A stretch of DNA of 64,000 bases, taken from the NCBI RefSeq assembly GCF_000009625.1, contig NC_002678.2, positions 6,294,001 through 6,358,000 on the forward strand. Direction: 5' to 3'. Shown in pieces: positions 8,960 to 19,402 of this stretch. The position numbers and the translations under genes were made by a program. The notes beneath the pieces are model-generated. The model saw nothing but the letters and a program-made list of their open reading frames with translations, did no database searches and was not told the DNA's origin. Source of the stretch: Mesorhizobium japonicum MAFF 303099. Lineage in GTDB: Bacteria > Pseudomonadota > Alphaproteobacteria > Rhizobiales > Rhizobiaceae. Position 1 is the stretch's first letter. Each line of letters begins with the position of its first letter.

Positions 8960-10485
8960 TCGCCTCGCGGAAAGCGTTTTTGCTCTTCGAGCACGTTGAG
9001 ATCCATGTGGTTGCGCATGTAGCGTTCCGAGGCCTTCTGCAGCGGCTGGAACTCCCAGGGGTAATGCGTGCCGTTGCGCAGCGCCGGGTAGACCACCCAG
9101 CGCCGCGCCTGGTTGGCGCGCACGGCGGTATCGAAGGCCGCCATGTCCCAGCGTGCGCGCACCTTTTCCAGGAAAGCCGCCACCAGATCGGCATGCGCCG
9201 GATCGGTGGCAAGATTGCTCAGCTCATGCGGGTCGGCTTCGATATCATAGAGTTGCGGCGGATCGATCTCGCAATGGACGAATTTGTAGCGGCCGTCGCG
9301 GATCGCCACCAACGGCGCGTTGGAGCCTTCGGCCGCATACTCCATCAATACGGGCGCGTAGCGCTGCTTGCCCTCCAGCAGCGGCAGCAGCGACTGGCCG
9401 TCGGTCCATGGCGCGATCGCGCTCATGTCGATGCCGGCGAGGTCGCACAGCGTCGGCGTCACGTCGAGATTAGAGACCGGCGCCTTGATCAGGCCAGCGG
9501 GAATGTCCTTGCCGGCGATCATCAGCGGCACCCGTGCCGAGCCCTCGAAGAAGCACATCTTGAACCACAGGCCGCGCTCGCCGAGCATGTCGCCATGGTC
9601 CGAGCAGAACAGGATGATCGTGTCGTCGAGCATGCGCGTGCGCTCAAGCACCGACAGCAACTCGCCGACCTTGTCGTCGAGATAGGAGATGTTGGCGAAA
9701 TAGCCGCGCCGCGAGCGGCGGATTTGCTCTGCCGTGATGTCGAAACTGTTGTAGTCGGAAGCCTTGTAGAGCCGCTGCGAATGCGGGTCCTGGCTGTCGC
9801 AGGGGATGAAGCCCACTTCGGGTTCTAGCGCTGGGCAATCCTCATAAAGATCCCAGTACTGCCGCCGCGCCACATAGGGGTCGTGCGGATGGGTGAAGGA
9901 AACCGTCAGGCACCAGGGCCGGTGCGCCGCATCGTCGGAGACGCGGGCGAAGTCGTAGAGTTTTTGCACCGCGTGGAAGGCGACCTCGTCGTCATACTCC
10001 ATCTGGTTTGAGATCTCGGCGACGCCGGCGCCGCTTACCGAGCCCAGATTGTGATACCACCAGTCGATGCGCTCGCCGGGCTTGCGGTAGTCCGGTGTCC
10101 AGCCGAAATCGGCGGGATAGATGTCCGTGGTCAGCCGCTCCTCGAAGCCGTGCAACTGGTCCGGCCCGACGAAATGCATCTTGCCCGACAGTACGGTGTG
10201 ATAGCCGTCGGCGCGCAGATGATGGGCAAAGGTCGGGATCGACGAGGCGAATTCGGCGGCGTTGTCATAGACCTCGGTGCGCGACGGCAACTGGCCGCTC
10301 ATGAACGAGGCGCGGCCCGGCGCGCAGAGCGGCGAGGCGGTGTAGTTGTTCCTGAATCGGGCCGAACGCGCCGCGAGTGCCTTCAGATGCGGCGCGTGCA
10401 GAAACGCGGCAGGCCCATCGGGAAAAAAAGTCCCGTTGAGCTGATCGACCATGACGATCAGGAAATTGGGTCGCTTCGCTGTCAC
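8956..10485 (-). CDS. betC: Choline-sulfatase
   Basis: The protein is a type I sulfatase that hydrolyses choline-O-sulfate to choline and sulfate, feeding betA and betB. The formylglycine site is Cys54 in C-A-P-G-R (consensus C-x-P-x-R), the same position as in S. meliloti BetC. Metal ligands appear in VMVDQLN at the N terminus and in [10 protein letters not shown]. The C-terminal region with [16 protein letters not shown] is typical of choline-sulfatases. Its stop overlaps the next gene and its start overlaps the betI stop by 4 bp. Confidence 0.95.
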
Positions 10486-11072
10486 TGCTTTTGCCGCTCG
10501 CCGAGTTTGGTTTCGAGATAGTCCTCGACCAGCGCGATCGCGGTCGCGGCGTTGGGCACGCCGTCCTTCAGCGCCCGCCTGATGTAGAGTCCGTCGATCA
10601 TCGCCGCTGTGGCTTCGGCGGCGCTGTCGGCCTCGGCCCTGGGCAGGATGCCGGTCAGCCCGCTCATCAGGTTCGAATGCAGCCGCCGCGCATAGATCTT
10701 GAGCAATCGGCGCAACGCCGATGATTTCTGCGCCTCGACATAGAAGGCAAGCCAGGCTGCAATGGTTTGGGCCTGGAACTGGATGTCGGAGAAGTTGACG
10801 GCGACCACGGCGGAGACGCGTTCGCGCGGGGACTTGGCGGATTGCAGGGCGCGGCGCATGTCGATGGTCAGTTCGGCGAGAATGTGCCGCATCGTCGCGA
10901 ACAGCAATTCGTCCTTGGCGCCGAAATAATGGTGGGCAAGGGCCGAGGACACGCCGGCGCGGCCAGCGATCTCGGACATGGTCACGTCGAGCGAGCCGCG
11001 TTCGCCGATCGCCGAGATCGTCGCGTCGATAAGCGCCTTGCGGCGCAGTGGCTCCATTCCGACTTTTGGCAT
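10482..11072 (-). CDS. betI: TetR-family repressor of the bet operon
   Basis: The 196-residue protein has a TetR helix-turn-helix ([21 protein letters not shown]) and the BetI-typical start [17 protein letters not shown]. BetI represses choline uptake and oxidation genes until choline is present. The frame is open to 11126, but starting there would put a 14-bp palindrome inside the gene. The MPKVGMEP start at 11072 gives standard BetI length and leaves the palindrome 35 bases upstream as an operator. First gene of the operon. Confidence 0.93.
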
Positions 11073-11106
11073 GCTGCTCCCGATTTTTGCGCGGAGATTA
11101 TTTTTT

Positions 11107-11120
11107 ATTGACGGGTCAAT
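11107..11120. promoter_or_regulatory. Probable BetI operator
   Basis: ATTGAC-GG-GTCAAT is a perfect inverted repeat of 6-bp arms in an AT-rich stretch, 35 bp upstream of the betI start. TTGA/TCAA half-sites resemble those described for enterobacterial BetI. Position and symmetry are seen; binding by BetI is inferred. Confidence 0.7.
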
Positions 11121-11272
11121 CAACAAAAAATCGACGTGGGCGCGAGCTGTACCAAGCGATTGTCCTGTTCCGGCCCTTCACGGTCCGGGCGAGAATGTTT
11201 ATCTTTGAACAATAAAGGCGAAGTGCGCCATGAGCCCAGTATGCTAGGCTGGCGCCAAGGATGGAGACCGCC

Positions 11273-12439
11273 ATGACCGCATGCATCGTTGGCTGGGCGC
11301 ATTCGCGCTTCGGCAAGCTCGAGGGCGAGACGCTCGAAAACCTCATCGTCAAGGTCGCGACGGATGCGCTCGACCATGCCGGCATCGGTCCGGACGAGGT
11401 CGACGAGATCGTGCTTGGCCATTTCAACGCCGGCTTCTCGGCGCAGGATTTCACCGCGAGCCTGGTGCTGCAGGCCGACGACCGGCTGCGCTTCAAGCCG
11501 GCAACGCGCGTCGAGAACGCCTGCGCGACGGGATCGGCGGCGGTCCGGCAAGGCATCCGCGCCATCGACGCCAACGCGGCCCGCATCGTGCTGGTGGTTG
11601 GCGCCGAACAGATGACGACGACGCCGGGACCCGAGATCGGCAAGAACCTTCTGAAAGCGTCCTATCTGCCGGAGGACGGCGAGACACCCGCGGGCTTCGC
11701 CGGCGTCTTCGGCAAGATCGCGCAGGCCTATTTCCAGCGTTATGGCGACCAGTCCGATGCGCTCGCCATGATCGCCGCCAAGAACCACAAGAACGGCGTC
11801 GACAATCCCTATGCGCAGATGCGCAAGGATTTCGGCTATGATTTCTGCCGGCAGGAGAGCGAGAAGAACCCCTTCGTCGCCGGTCCTCTCAAGCGCACCG
11901 ACTGCTCGCTGGTCTCCGACGGCGCCGCCGCTCTTATCCTCGCCGATACGGCCACTGCGCTGAAGATGCGCCGCGCAGTTGCCTTCAGGGCCAATGAACA
12001 TGTGCAGGATTTCCTGCCGATGTCGAAGCGCGATATTCTGGCCTTCGAAGGCTGCGAGCAGGCTTGGACCCGCGCGCTGAAGAATGCCGGCGTGACGCTC
12101 GACGATCTGTCCTTTGTCGAGACGCATGACTGCTTCACCATTGCCGAACTGATCGAATATGAGGCCATGGGCCTGGCCAGGCCCGGCGAGGGCGCGAAGC
12201 TGGCGCTGGATGGCACGACGGCCAAGGACGGCCGCCTTCCGGTCAACCCCTCCGGCGGGCTCAAGGCCAAGGGCCACCCGATCGGCGCCACCGGTGTCTC
12301 CATGCATGTCCTGACCGCCATGCAGCTTGTCGGCGAAGCCGGCGGCATTCAGGTGCCGGGCGCGAAGCTTGGCGGCATCTTCAACATGGGTGGCGCGGCG
12401 GTCGCCAACTACGTTTCCATTCTCGACCGGATCAGGTAA
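11273..12439 (+). CDS. Thiolase-family acyl-CoA acetyltransferase (SCP-x type)
   Basis: The 388-residue protein keeps the thiolase catalytic plan: nucleophile Cys84 in VENACATGS, His in the ETHDCF segment, and KGHPIGATG near the C terminus. The divergent C-terminal half (FNMGGAAVANY rather than a CGGGG-type motif) places it with SCP-x/nonspecific lipid-transfer-type thiolases. It probably cleaves or transfers acetyl-CoA in lipid or side-chain degradation. ATG 11273 is preferred over 11261 because GGAG lies at the right distance. No adjacent beta-oxidation genes point to a substrate. Confidence 0.85.
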   Translation: MTACIVGWAHSRFGKLEGETLENLIVKVATDALDHAGIGPDEVDEIVLGHFNAGFSAQDFTASLVLQADDRLRFKPATRVENACATGSAAVRQGIRAIDANAARIVLVVGAEQMTTTPGPEIGKNLLKASYLPEDGETPAGFAGVFGKIAQAYFQRYGDQSDALAMIAAKNHKNGVDNPYAQMRKDFGYDFCRQESEKNPFVAGPLKRTDCSLVSDGAAALILADTATALKMRRAVAFRANEHVQDFLPMSKRDILAFEGCEQAWTRALKNAGVTLDDLSFVETHDCFTIAELIEYEAMGLARPGEGAKLALDGTTAKDGRLPVNPSGGLKAKGHPIGATGVSMHVLTAMQLVGEAGGIQVPGAKLGGIFNMGGAAVANYVSILDRIR

Positions 12440-12450
12440 ACCGCCCCGAC

Positions 12451-12551
12451 ATTACAGCGCCGCGCGCCTTTTGGGGTGCGCAAAGGACGCTGTAACACTT
12501 TGATTTTGCGCATGACCTCGAGGATCGATTTCGATTTTCGAGGTCATGCGC
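12451..12551. repeat. Rhizobial-type palindromic intergenic element
   Basis: Two nested hairpins fill the gap between the thiolase and asparaginase genes. The first pairs TTACAGCG/CGCTGTAA around a GCGCGCC-rich centre; the second pairs GCGCATGACCTCGA with TCGAGGTCATGCGC. Elements of this composition are scattered between genes in rhizobia (RIME-like mosaic elements, from memory). The pairing is seen; the family name is inference. Confidence 0.7.
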
Positions 12552-12564
12552 TGCGGGAGGTGGC

Positions 12565-13569
12565 ATGGCAAATCCGGTTCTGATCGAGGTTCTGCGCGGC
12601 GCGATCGTCGAGAGCGCGCATCGCGGCGCCGTCGCGGTCTTCGATGCCGACGGCAAACCGGTCCTGGAGATTGGCGACACCTCGAAGCCGGTGTTCCCGC
12701 GTTCGGCGGTCAAGGCAATCCAGGCCTTGCCGCTGGTGGAAACCGGTGCTGCCGACGTCTATGGCTTCGGCAACCGTGAGCTGGCCCTGGCCTGCGCGTC
12801 GCATTCGGGCGAACCGGCGCATGTCGAACTGGCGCGGTCCATGCTGGCCAGGGCCGGGCTCGATGGGTCAGCGCTCGAATGCGGCGCGCATTGGCCTTCA
12901 AACCATGCTGCCGAGATTGCACTCGCCCGCACCGGCGATTTGCCCAATGCGCTGCACAACAACTGTTCAGGAAAACATTCCGGCTTCCTCTGCACCTGCG
13001 TGCATTCCGGCATTGCGCACCGTGGCTACGTCAAGGCGGGGCACGCACTGCAGGAGATGGTGCGCGACGCGATGCAGTCGGTCACAGGTGCCGTCCATGG
13101 CGCTGATGAGCGGGCGACCGACGGCTGCTCGATCCCGACCTATGCGGTGCCGCTTAGGAGCTTCGCGCTCGGCTTTGCCCGCATGGCCACGACAAATGGT
13201 TTCGGCCCCGAGCGGGCCAAGGCGGCAAAGCGGCTGCTGGCCGCCTGCATGGCGGAGCCCTTCTATGTCGCCGGCACCGGCCGCGAAGACGTCGCGCTGA
13301 TGGAAGCAGCACCTGGGCGGATCTTTGCGAAAGGCGGCGCCGAAGGCGTCCACTGTGCCGCAATTCCGGAACTTGGCCTCGGTATCGCGCTCAAATGCGA
13401 TGATGGCGCCGGCCGCGCCAGTGAAGCCATGGTTGCCGCCGTCCTCGCCAAGCTGCTGCGTGCGGACGAGGCCCTGACGGCGAAGCTCATCGAACTGGCA
13501 AACGCGCCGATCAAAAGCCGGATCGGAGCCAAGGTGGGGGCGCTGAGGCCGACTGCCGCCCTCAACTGA
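12565..13569 (+). CDS. ansA: L-asparaginase, Rhizobium etli AnsA type
   Basis: The enzyme hydrolyses asparagine to aspartate and ammonia and belongs to the asparaginase class found in R. etli, unrelated to the E. coli enzymes. Key positions are visible: Ser47-x-x-Lys50 (PRSAVKAIQ), Ser79 (CASHSGE), and the Cys/Lys pair in NNCSGKHSGF. These sit one residue off the numbering known for the R. etli enzyme (Ser48, Lys51, Ser80). At 334 residues it is full length. It starts after a GGGAGG site and ends overlapping the convergent Tat-repeat gene by 8 bp. Confidence 0.92.
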   Translation: MANPVLIEVLRGAIVESAHRGAVAVFDADGKPVLEIGDTSKPVFPRSAVKAIQALPLVETGAADVYGFGNRELALACASHSGEPAHVELARSMLARAGLDGSALECGAHWPSNHAAEIALARTGDLPNALHNNCSGKHSGFLCTCVHSGIAHRGYVKAGHALQEMVRDAMQSVTGAVHGADERATDGCSIPTYAVPLRSFALGFARMATTNGFGPERAKAAKRLLAACMAEPFYVAGTGREDVALMEAAPGRIFAKGGAEGVHCAAIPELGLGIALKCDDGAGRASEAMVAAVLAKLLRADEALTAKLIELANAPIKSRIGAKVGALRPTAALN

Positions 13570-14938
13570 CGCGGTTGCGCTCAACGGTCAAATGCGCAAA
13601 GCCGCTGTTGCTTAACTGGGTAAGGTCGGCTGTCACAGGCTCGGCCCAACGCTGGCCGATGACCGCGCCGTTCAACGCGCCGTCGATGACGTTGTCGGAG
13701 ATGACGGCCGTGCCGGCACCCTCGACCACACTGACGACGATGCCTGTCCCAGCCTTGCGGATGATGTTTCCCGTCGCCACCACATTGCGCAGGTAAGGCC
13801 CCCAGCCGATCGACATGCCGTAGAGCGGCGCGTTCTCGATGACGTTGTTGGAAGCGATGGTGTCGGCCTCGACGCCGATGCCGACGCCGAAGCCGGGCGG
13901 ATCGGCGGTGTAGGGGCCGCTGGTCGACAGATTGCGCACGATGTTGCCGGAGCAGACACCCATGCGGCCGCCTTCGTTGAAGTTGACGATCGAGATGCCG
14001 TTGGCCGCGCCATCGACGATGTTGTTGCTGATGACAGCGCCCTCGAACGAGAATTCGGAATAGACCGCGGTCTCGCCCGAGCGCGAGCAGGTATTGCCGG
14101 AAATCTGCAGATTGCTGGAACTGTTGGCGCGGATTGCCGAGAAAGCGCAATCCGACACGACATTGCCCGAAATAATGACGTTTCCGGCACGGAAGGCGTT
14201 GATGCCATTGCCGTTCTGGCCGGTTCCACCGCTGCGCGCGCCGATGCGTTCGACCCGGTTGCCCGTGACCATCGTGCCGTCTTCGGCCGCCTGCCAGCGA
14301 TGCACGAGGATGCCGCCATTAGCACAGTCGGAGACCGTGTTGCCTGATATTGCCAGTCCAGCCGCCTCGACCGAATAGATGCCGGCGTCCGCCGCGCCCG
14401 ATATGTCGGAGCGTTCGATGCGGCCTGTCGCATGTTCCAGCGCCAGCCCGTTCTTGCCGCTGCCGGTTATCTGGCAATTGTCGACAACGAGATGGCCGAC
14501 CCGTCGAAGATCGAGCAGCCCTTGCGCATAGTCGCCCATCGAGCGGTTCGAACCATCGAAAACCAGCCCGCTCAATTCAATATGGTCGGCCTGTTCGGCC
14601 ATGAAAAGGTGGCCGTCGCCGCCATAGACGATCCGCGTGGCGCCCGGTACGCCGGAAAGACGCACGCGGCTGGGCAGTGAGAGATTGGATACCACATAGG
14701 TGCCAGCCGGCAGGAACACCGGCACGTCCCGGCTGTTCGCGTCGCGCAGCAGCTTGGCGAAGGCCTTGCTCTGGTCGTCGAATGTGCCGGGCTGGACGCC
14801 GAGTTCGGTGGCATTGATGGAACCGCGCATCGAGGCTTTTTCAATGCCGGTCAGGCCAGCGGCCGCCGCCTTGCCAAGCGCGAGGCCCACAACGGCAAAG
14901 CCGGCGGTTCCTGTCAGCAGCGTTCGTCTGTTCAACAT
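13562..14938 (-). CDS. Tat-exported parallel beta-helix repeat protein (TIGR03808 type)
   Basis: The N terminus has a twin-arginine signal (NRRTLLTG followed by a hydrophobic stretch ending in AAAAG). The rest is a run of right-handed beta-helix repeats of the kind ISGN-x-V-x-D, ITGSGKNGLAL, ISDNVIDGALNGAV, as in pectate-lyase-like proteins. This matches the alphaproteobacterial family of Tat-translocated repeat proteins of unknown function. Location is probably periplasmic. No polysaccharide lyase active site could be assigned. ATG 14938 is used; the frame extends two codons to a GTG. Confidence 0.82.
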   Translation of the reverse strand: MLNRRTLLTGTAGFAVVGLALGKAAAAGLTGIEKASMRGSINATELGVQPGTFDDQSKAFAKLLRDANSRDVPVFLPAGTYVVSNLSLPSRVRLSGVPGATRIVYGGDGHLFMAEQADHIELSGLVFDGSNRSMGDYAQGLLDLRRVGHLVVDNCQITGSGKNGLALEHATGRIERSDISGAADAGIYSVEAAGLAISGNTVSDCANGGILVHRWQAAEDGTMVTGNRVERIGARSGGTGQNGNGINAFRAGNVIISGNVVSDCAFSAIRANSSSNLQISGNTCSRSGETAVYSEFSFEGAVISNNIVDGAANGISIVNFNEGGRMGVCSGNIVRNLSTSGPYTADPPGFGVGIGVEADTIASNNVIENAPLYGMSIGWGPYLRNVVATGNIIRKAGTGIVVSVVEGAGTAVISDNVIDGALNGAVIGQRWAEPVTADLTQLSNSGFAHLTVERNRVS

Positions 14939-15047
14939 CGGCACAGAATCTCAGCGTTCAAGCCTGATGTCGCAGGAATCGTGCCAAACGTACCGTTCCT
15001 TTTCACAATGACTTGTCGAGCTGTCGCTCGAGGCTTAGGTTCAGGCA

Positions 15048-15521
15048 ATGAGCAGAGCTTTTACCCGCGAAGAAGACAGCGAGAATGCCATTGCCGGTGT
15101 CGGCGAGCGGCCGATCAGCCCGCACCGCAACCTCGTGACGGAGCGCGGCCTGGCGCAGATCGAGGACAATCTGGCCGAACTGCGTGACATTCTGGCGAAA
15201 GCCGAGAGGAAGGCAGACCGCGAGCGTATCGCGGTGGTGTCACGCGATTTGCGCTACTGGACGGCCCGACGCGAAAACGCCGAACTGTCCGTACCGGAAC
15301 CCGGCAGCGACGTCGTCCGCTTCGGCATGGGCGTCACGCTGGAAGCCGATGACGGCAAGAAGGTGCATTGGAAAATCGTCGGCGAGGACGAGGCCGATCC
15401 CACCAAGGGAAGCATTTCGCATGTTTCGCCGATGGCCGTCGCCCTGTTCGGCAAGAAGGTCGGCGACGTGGCCGCGGTCAACGGCAAGGAATGGGAAATC
15501 GTCAAGCTCTCGGATAGTTAG
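15048..15521 (+). CDS. Atypical GreA/GreB-family factor
   Basis: The 157-residue protein has a predicted N-terminal coiled coil (about residues 28-80) and a C-terminal FKBP-like GreA domain (FGMGVTLEADD, IVGEDEADPTKGSISHVSPM, then ALFGKKVGDV). Gre factors enter the RNA polymerase secondary channel and stimulate transcript cleavage through two acidic residues at the coil tip (GDLKENAEY in E. coli GreA). Here the tip region reads ERKADRERIAV, and ENAEL occurs only at the end of the coil. It may be a paralogue with changed activity rather than the main GreA. Single gene, no operon partners. Confidence 0.8.
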   Translation: MSRAFTREEDSENAIAGVGERPISPHRNLVTERGLAQIEDNLAELRDILAKAERKADRERIAVVSRDLRYWTARRENAELSVPEPGSDVVRFGMGVTLEADDGKKVHWKIVGEDEADPTKGSISHVSPMAVALFGKKVGDVAAVNGKEWEIVKLSDS

Positions 15522-15532
15522 AGCGGCATAGC

Positions 15533-17656
15533 CTAGTTGGCTGCCAGCAGTCGATCCATTAGCCGATCCGCCGCTTCCGGAATAACCGTGCCCGGCGGGA
15601 AGATTTCCGCCGCGCCGGCTTGCAGCACCGCCTCGTAGTCCTGCGGCGGGATGACGCCGCCGGCCACGATCAGCATATCACCGCGGCCGAGCTTTTTCAG
15701 CGCGTCGCGCAATTCGGGGATCAGCGTCAGGTGTCCCGCCGCCAGTGATGAGGCGCCGATGATATGGACGTCATGCTGGACCGCCAGTTTCGCGATCTCT
15801 TCCGGTGTCTGGAACATCGCGCCGACAGTAACGTCGAAGCCGAGATCGGCGAAAGCGGTGGCGATCACCTTCTGCCCACGGTCGTGGCCATCCTGTCCCA
15901 TCTTGGCAACGAGGATGCGCGGCTTGCCGCCGTTTTTCCTCTCGAAAGCTGCGAGCTTGTCCTGCAGCCCGTCGACCACGGGACTGTCGCCAAGCGCCTT
16001 GCGGTAGACGCCGGAAATGGTCTGCACCGTAGCGACGTGGCGGCCAAAGGCCCGCTCCAGCGCAAACGAGATCTCGCCGACTGTCGCATTGGCGCGCGCG
16101 GCGCGGACGGCGAACTCCAAAAGGTTCTCATTGCCCTGCGCGGCGCGGGTAAGCGCATCGAGCGCGCTTTCGACGGCAGCGACATCGCGCGTGCCCTTCA
16201 GCCGTTGCAGCTTGGACAATTGCCGGGCCCTGACCTCGGCATTGTCGATCTTCAGCACGTCGACCTCGATGTCGTTCTCGGGGCGATGCGCGTTGACGCC
16301 GACCAGCATCTGCTCGCCGGAATCGATGCGCGCCTGCGTGCGCGCCGCCGCTTCCTCGATGCGCAGCTTCGGAATGCCTTGTTCGGTCGCGGCGGCCATG
16401 CCACCGAGAGCCTCGACCTCCTCGATGTGGGCGAGCGCGCGCGCGGCGAGATCATGGGTCAGCCGTTCGAGATAGGCCGAGCCACCCCACGGGTCGATGA
16501 TGCGCGTGGTGCCGGATTCCTTCTGCAGGATGAGCTGTGTGTTGCGGGCGATGCGCGCCGAATGGTCGGTCGGCAGCGCCATCGCCTCGTCGAAGGAATT
16601 GGTATGCAGCGACTGGGTATGCCCTTGGGTCGCGGCCATCGCCTCGATCATGGTGCGGATAATGTTGTTGTACGGGTCCTGCGCCGTCAGCGACCAGCCG
16701 GACGTCTGGCAATGGGTGCGCAGCGACAGCGAACGTTCGTCCTTGGGCGCAAAATTCTTCTTCATCAGCGTCGCCCACAGCAGGCGCGCGGCCCTGAGCT
16801 TGGCCACTTCCATGAAGAAGTTCATGCCGATCGCCCAAAAGAAGGACAGGCGTGGCGCGAAGCGGTCGATGTCGAGGCCCGCCGCAACGCCGGCGCGGGC
16901 ATATTCGATGCCGTCGGCGATCGTATAGGCGAGTTCCAGGTCGGCCGTCGCACCGGCTTCCTGCATGTGGTAGCCGGAGATCGATATCGAATTGAACTTC
17001 GGCATGTTCTTCGACGTATAGGAGAAGATGTCCGACACGATCCGCATCGAGGGTTTTGGCGGGTAGATGTAGGTGTTGCGGACCATGAACTCCTTCAGAA
17101 TGTCGTTCTGAATGGTTCCGGCCAGATCCTTCTGCGCGACGCCCTGCTCTTCCGCTGCGACGATGTAGAGCGCCATGATCGGCAGCACCGCCCCGTTCAT
17201 CGTCATCGACACCGTCATGTCGCCGAGCGGAATGCCGTCGAACAATTGCCGCATGTCGAGGATGGAATCGATGGCGACGCCCGCCATGCCGACATCGCCG
17301 GCAACACGTGGGTGGTCGCTGTCATAGCCACGATGCGTGGCGAGATCGAAGGCGACCGACAGGCCTTTCTGGCCGGCGGCAAGATTGCGCCGGTAAAAGG
17401 CGTTGGATTCTTCGGCCGTGGAGAAGCCGGCATATTGCCGGATCGTCCAGGGCTGCTGGACATACATGGTCGGGTAGGGGCCGCGCACGAAGGGCGGCAG
17501 GCCCGGATAGGTGTCGAGATGCGGCAGGCCCTTGAGGTCGCCCTGATTGTACAGATGCTTGACGATAAGCCCTTCCGGCGTCACCCGCTGGCCCTTGACC
17601 TCGACCGGCGCGCGGCGCGGCGGCGCCCAGCCGACCTGACTGAAATCCGGGATCAA
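15533..17656 (-). CDS. scpA: Methylmalonyl-CoA mutase, large (B12-binding) subunit
   Basis: This 707-residue enzyme interconverts methylmalonyl-CoA and succinyl-CoA using adenosylcobalamin, the last step of propionate, Val, Ile and odd-chain fatty acid degradation. The catalytic TIM barrel carries [11 protein letters not shown] and [15 protein letters not shown]. The C-terminal cobalamin domain has the DxHxxG signature ([13 protein letters not shown]), then SSLAAGH and [10 protein letters not shown]. In S. meliloti the gene is named bhbA. Its ATG overlaps the stop of the small-subunit gene by 4 bp. Confidence 0.95.
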   Translation of the reverse strand: MIPDFSQVGWAPPRRAPVEVKGQRVTPEGLIVKHLYNQGDLKGLPHLDTYPGLPPFVRGPYPTMYVQQPWTIRQYAGFSTAEESNAFYRRNLAAGQKGLSVAFDLATHRGYDSDHPRVAGDVGMAGVAIDSILDMRQLFDGIPLGDMTVSMTMNGAVLPIMALYIVAAEEQGVAQKDLAGTIQNDILKEFMVRNTYIYPPKPSMRIVSDIFSYTSKNMPKFNSISISGYHMQEAGATADLELAYTIADGIEYARAGVAAGLDIDRFAPRLSFFWAIGMNFFMEVAKLRAARLLWATLMKKNFAPKDERSLSLRTHCQTSGWSLTAQDPYNNIIRTMIEAMAATQGHTQSLHTNSFDEAMALPTDHSARIARNTQLILQKESGTTRIIDPWGGSAYLERLTHDLAARALAHIEEVEALGGMAAATEQGIPKLRIEEAAARTQARIDSGEQMLVGVNAHRPENDIEVDVLKIDNAEVRARQLSKLQRLKGTRDVAAVESALDALTRAAQGNENLLEFAVRAARANATVGEISFALERAFGRHVATVQTISGVYRKALGDSPVVDGLQDKLAAFERKNGGKPRILVAKMGQDGHDRGQKVIATAFADLGFDVTVGAMFQTPEEIAKLAVQHDVHIIGASSLAAGHLTLIPELRDALKKLGRGDMLIVAGGVIPPQDYEAVLQAGAAEIFPPGTVIPEAADRLMDRLLAAN

Positions 17657-19095
17657 GAGGCAGCCTCGATCGATTGGTCGATGCGGGCCGGGAACAGCGC
17701 TTCACACAGGACGACGCCTTCGGTGAAGGCAGGCCGCTGCTCCGCATCCAGCGTCTCGACCGGGCTTTCGCCCTTCTGAGGATAGAGTGTGGTGCCGATG
17801 ATGGCCCGTTCCCCGGCCTTGAAGGCGGCGTCGCGCCGGGCGGATGCCGCGCGAACGCGGTGTTGGATGTGTCCGTCCCGAAGGCTGGACAGCACACCGC
17901 CTTCGGCCTCGATCGCCTGCAGCTCCCCCCAGGCGGCTTCGCAAAGGTCCGCCGTCAGTGCTTCAACCGCGCCGGAGCCATAGGCGGGATCGGCGACATG
18001 ATCGACGTGGCTTTCATTGGCCATGATCAGCTGGGCGTTGCGCGCGACGCGGCGGGCAAACGGCGCCGGCAGGCCGTGCGCGATCGTGTGCGGCAGGATG
18101 GAGATCGAATCGGCTCCCCCCGCCGCCGCGGCGAAGCAACTGATCGTCGTGCGCAGGATGTTGGTTTCGGGGTCCAGCGCCGTCATCATGCGGAATGACG
18201 TTTCGGCATGGATGTTGGCCGTGGAGTTGGGGATCGAGCAGGCCTCCTGCACGCGTGCCCACAGACTGCGCAAGGCCCGTACCTTGGCCATGGAGAGGAA
18301 CTGGTCCTGGTCGACGCTGAGCGCAAAGCCGATATGGGGTGCGGCATAGACGAGCGGCTGCCGCGCCTTCTCGAACATTCTCAGATACGAGACCGCCGAC
18401 GCCAGCATGATGCCGAGTTCCTGCGCTTCCGTGGCGCCGGCATTGTGGAAGACGCGACCGTCCGCCTCCAGAAGCACGCCCGGAACGCCCATCGAGAAGA
18501 AATGCGCCAGCGACTGGGGCATCGATTCCTGCAGCGCCTCGATCGACATGCGCAGCCGGCCGGTGCCGGCGAGGATCGCCGCCGGATCGATGCCGAAGGA
18601 CAGGTTGAGTTTTGCCGGATCGGAGCGACGCTTGCTCAGGAACGCCACCAGCCAGTCGGCCATGGGGCGGCTCCACGGGTGGGTGTCGATGCGGATCTGG
18701 ATCCGGTTGAGAGGCACGCCCTCCAGCACCGTTTCCAGCGCCTGTGCGGTTCTCGGCAGACCGTAGCCGAATGCGTTCGGCGCGCCTTCGAAGACGAGCG
18801 ACAGTCCCGTCGCGCCCTGCGCGATATCGTCCAGGACCTGGGCCTTGGCGCGATCGATATTGGGGTCGTCGACGCGCTGGCTGACGATCCAGGGCGATCG
18901 GGGATTCGCGCGCACAAGTGGTTCGGCCCCGCTCACTCGGTCATAGAGTGGCTCGATGCGGATGGCGTCGTCGGTGTGCGAAACCAGCTTTTCCTCGAAG
19001 GATGCACCAGCCAGTGCCTTTTCCGCCAGGGCCAGCCATCGCTGGCGCTCGGCGCCAACTGGTTCGACATGCTTGGTCAAGGCTCCGGCGCCCAT
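17653..19095 (-). CDS. mutA: Methylmalonyl-CoA mutase, small (non-B12) subunit
   Basis: The 480-residue protein matches the TIM-barrel half of methylmalonyl-CoA mutase but ends without a cobalamin-binding domain, as in the beta subunits of heterodimeric enzymes (Propionibacterium MutA). Recognisable stretches are [29 protein letters not shown] and [18 protein letters not shown]. It lies directly upstream of and overlaps the large subunit, supporting a heterodimer. GAGGAAG 4 bases before ATG 19095 decides the start over an upstream ATG at 19122. No meaB-like chaperone is in the window. Confidence 0.88.
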   Translation of the reverse strand: MGAGALTKHVEPVGAERQRWLALAEKALAGASFEEKLVSHTDDAIRIEPLYDRVSGAEPLVRANPRSPWIVSQRVDDPNIDRAKAQVLDDIAQGATGLSLVFEGAPNAFGYGLPRTAQALETVLEGVPLNRIQIRIDTHPWSRPMADWLVAFLSKRRSDPAKLNLSFGIDPAAILAGTGRLRMSIEALQESMPQSLAHFFSMGVPGVLLEADGRVFHNAGATEAQELGIMLASAVSYLRMFEKARQPLVYAAPHIGFALSVDQDQFLSMAKVRALRSLWARVQEACSIPNSTANIHAETSFRMMTALDPETNILRTTISCFAAAAGGADSISILPHTIAHGLPAPFARRVARNAQLIMANESHVDHVADPAYGSGAVEALTADLCEAAWGELQAIEAEGGVLSSLRDGHIQHRVRAASARRDAAFKAGERAIIGTTLYPQKGESPVETLDAEQRPAFTEGVVLCEALFPARIDQSIEAAS

Positions 19096-19402
19096 CCATC
19101 TTCCTCGTTCATATGGCCGCACCAGCCGGGCGGTTCAGTCTACGGTTCCCGGTCGGTTATCGCAATGCGCATCCCGGGCCTGAATTCGATCCACCGGATA
19201 TAGGGCGGCTTGCATGGACGAACCATGAACGATTGCCAAACACCAGCAAAATCCGCAAGTTCCAAAATCCGATTTCGACGATAGGCCTGATTGGGACGAT
19301 TGGCCCGGCTCCGGACAATTGGCATTGTCGCTGTGCGACAGCCTCACTATACCTTCGGGCAAAGGCTGGCTTTTGATACATCAGTTTGCGGAGACCCCAC
19401 AT
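19096..19402. other. Divergent promoter region between mutA and the HerA-like gene
   Basis: This 307-bp gap separates two divergent genes and must hold both promoters. I see no further reading frame with a ribosome-binding site, and no strong palindrome. A TTG at 19319 opens the frame of the downstream ATPase earlier, but nothing supports that start. Confidence 0.5.

Noticed and set aside
7910..9022. Plus-strand reading frame of 370 codons across the dehydratase gene of the bet operon
   Set aside because: Antisense to overlapping bet operon genes; composition is typical of high-GC shadow frames.
15764..17779. Long plus-strand reading frame (671 codons) opposite the methylmalonyl-CoA mutase large subunit
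   Set aside because: It is antisense to a gene with clear catalytic motifs, is rich in Arg, Gly and Asp, shows no domain, and is of a kind common in high-GC DNA.
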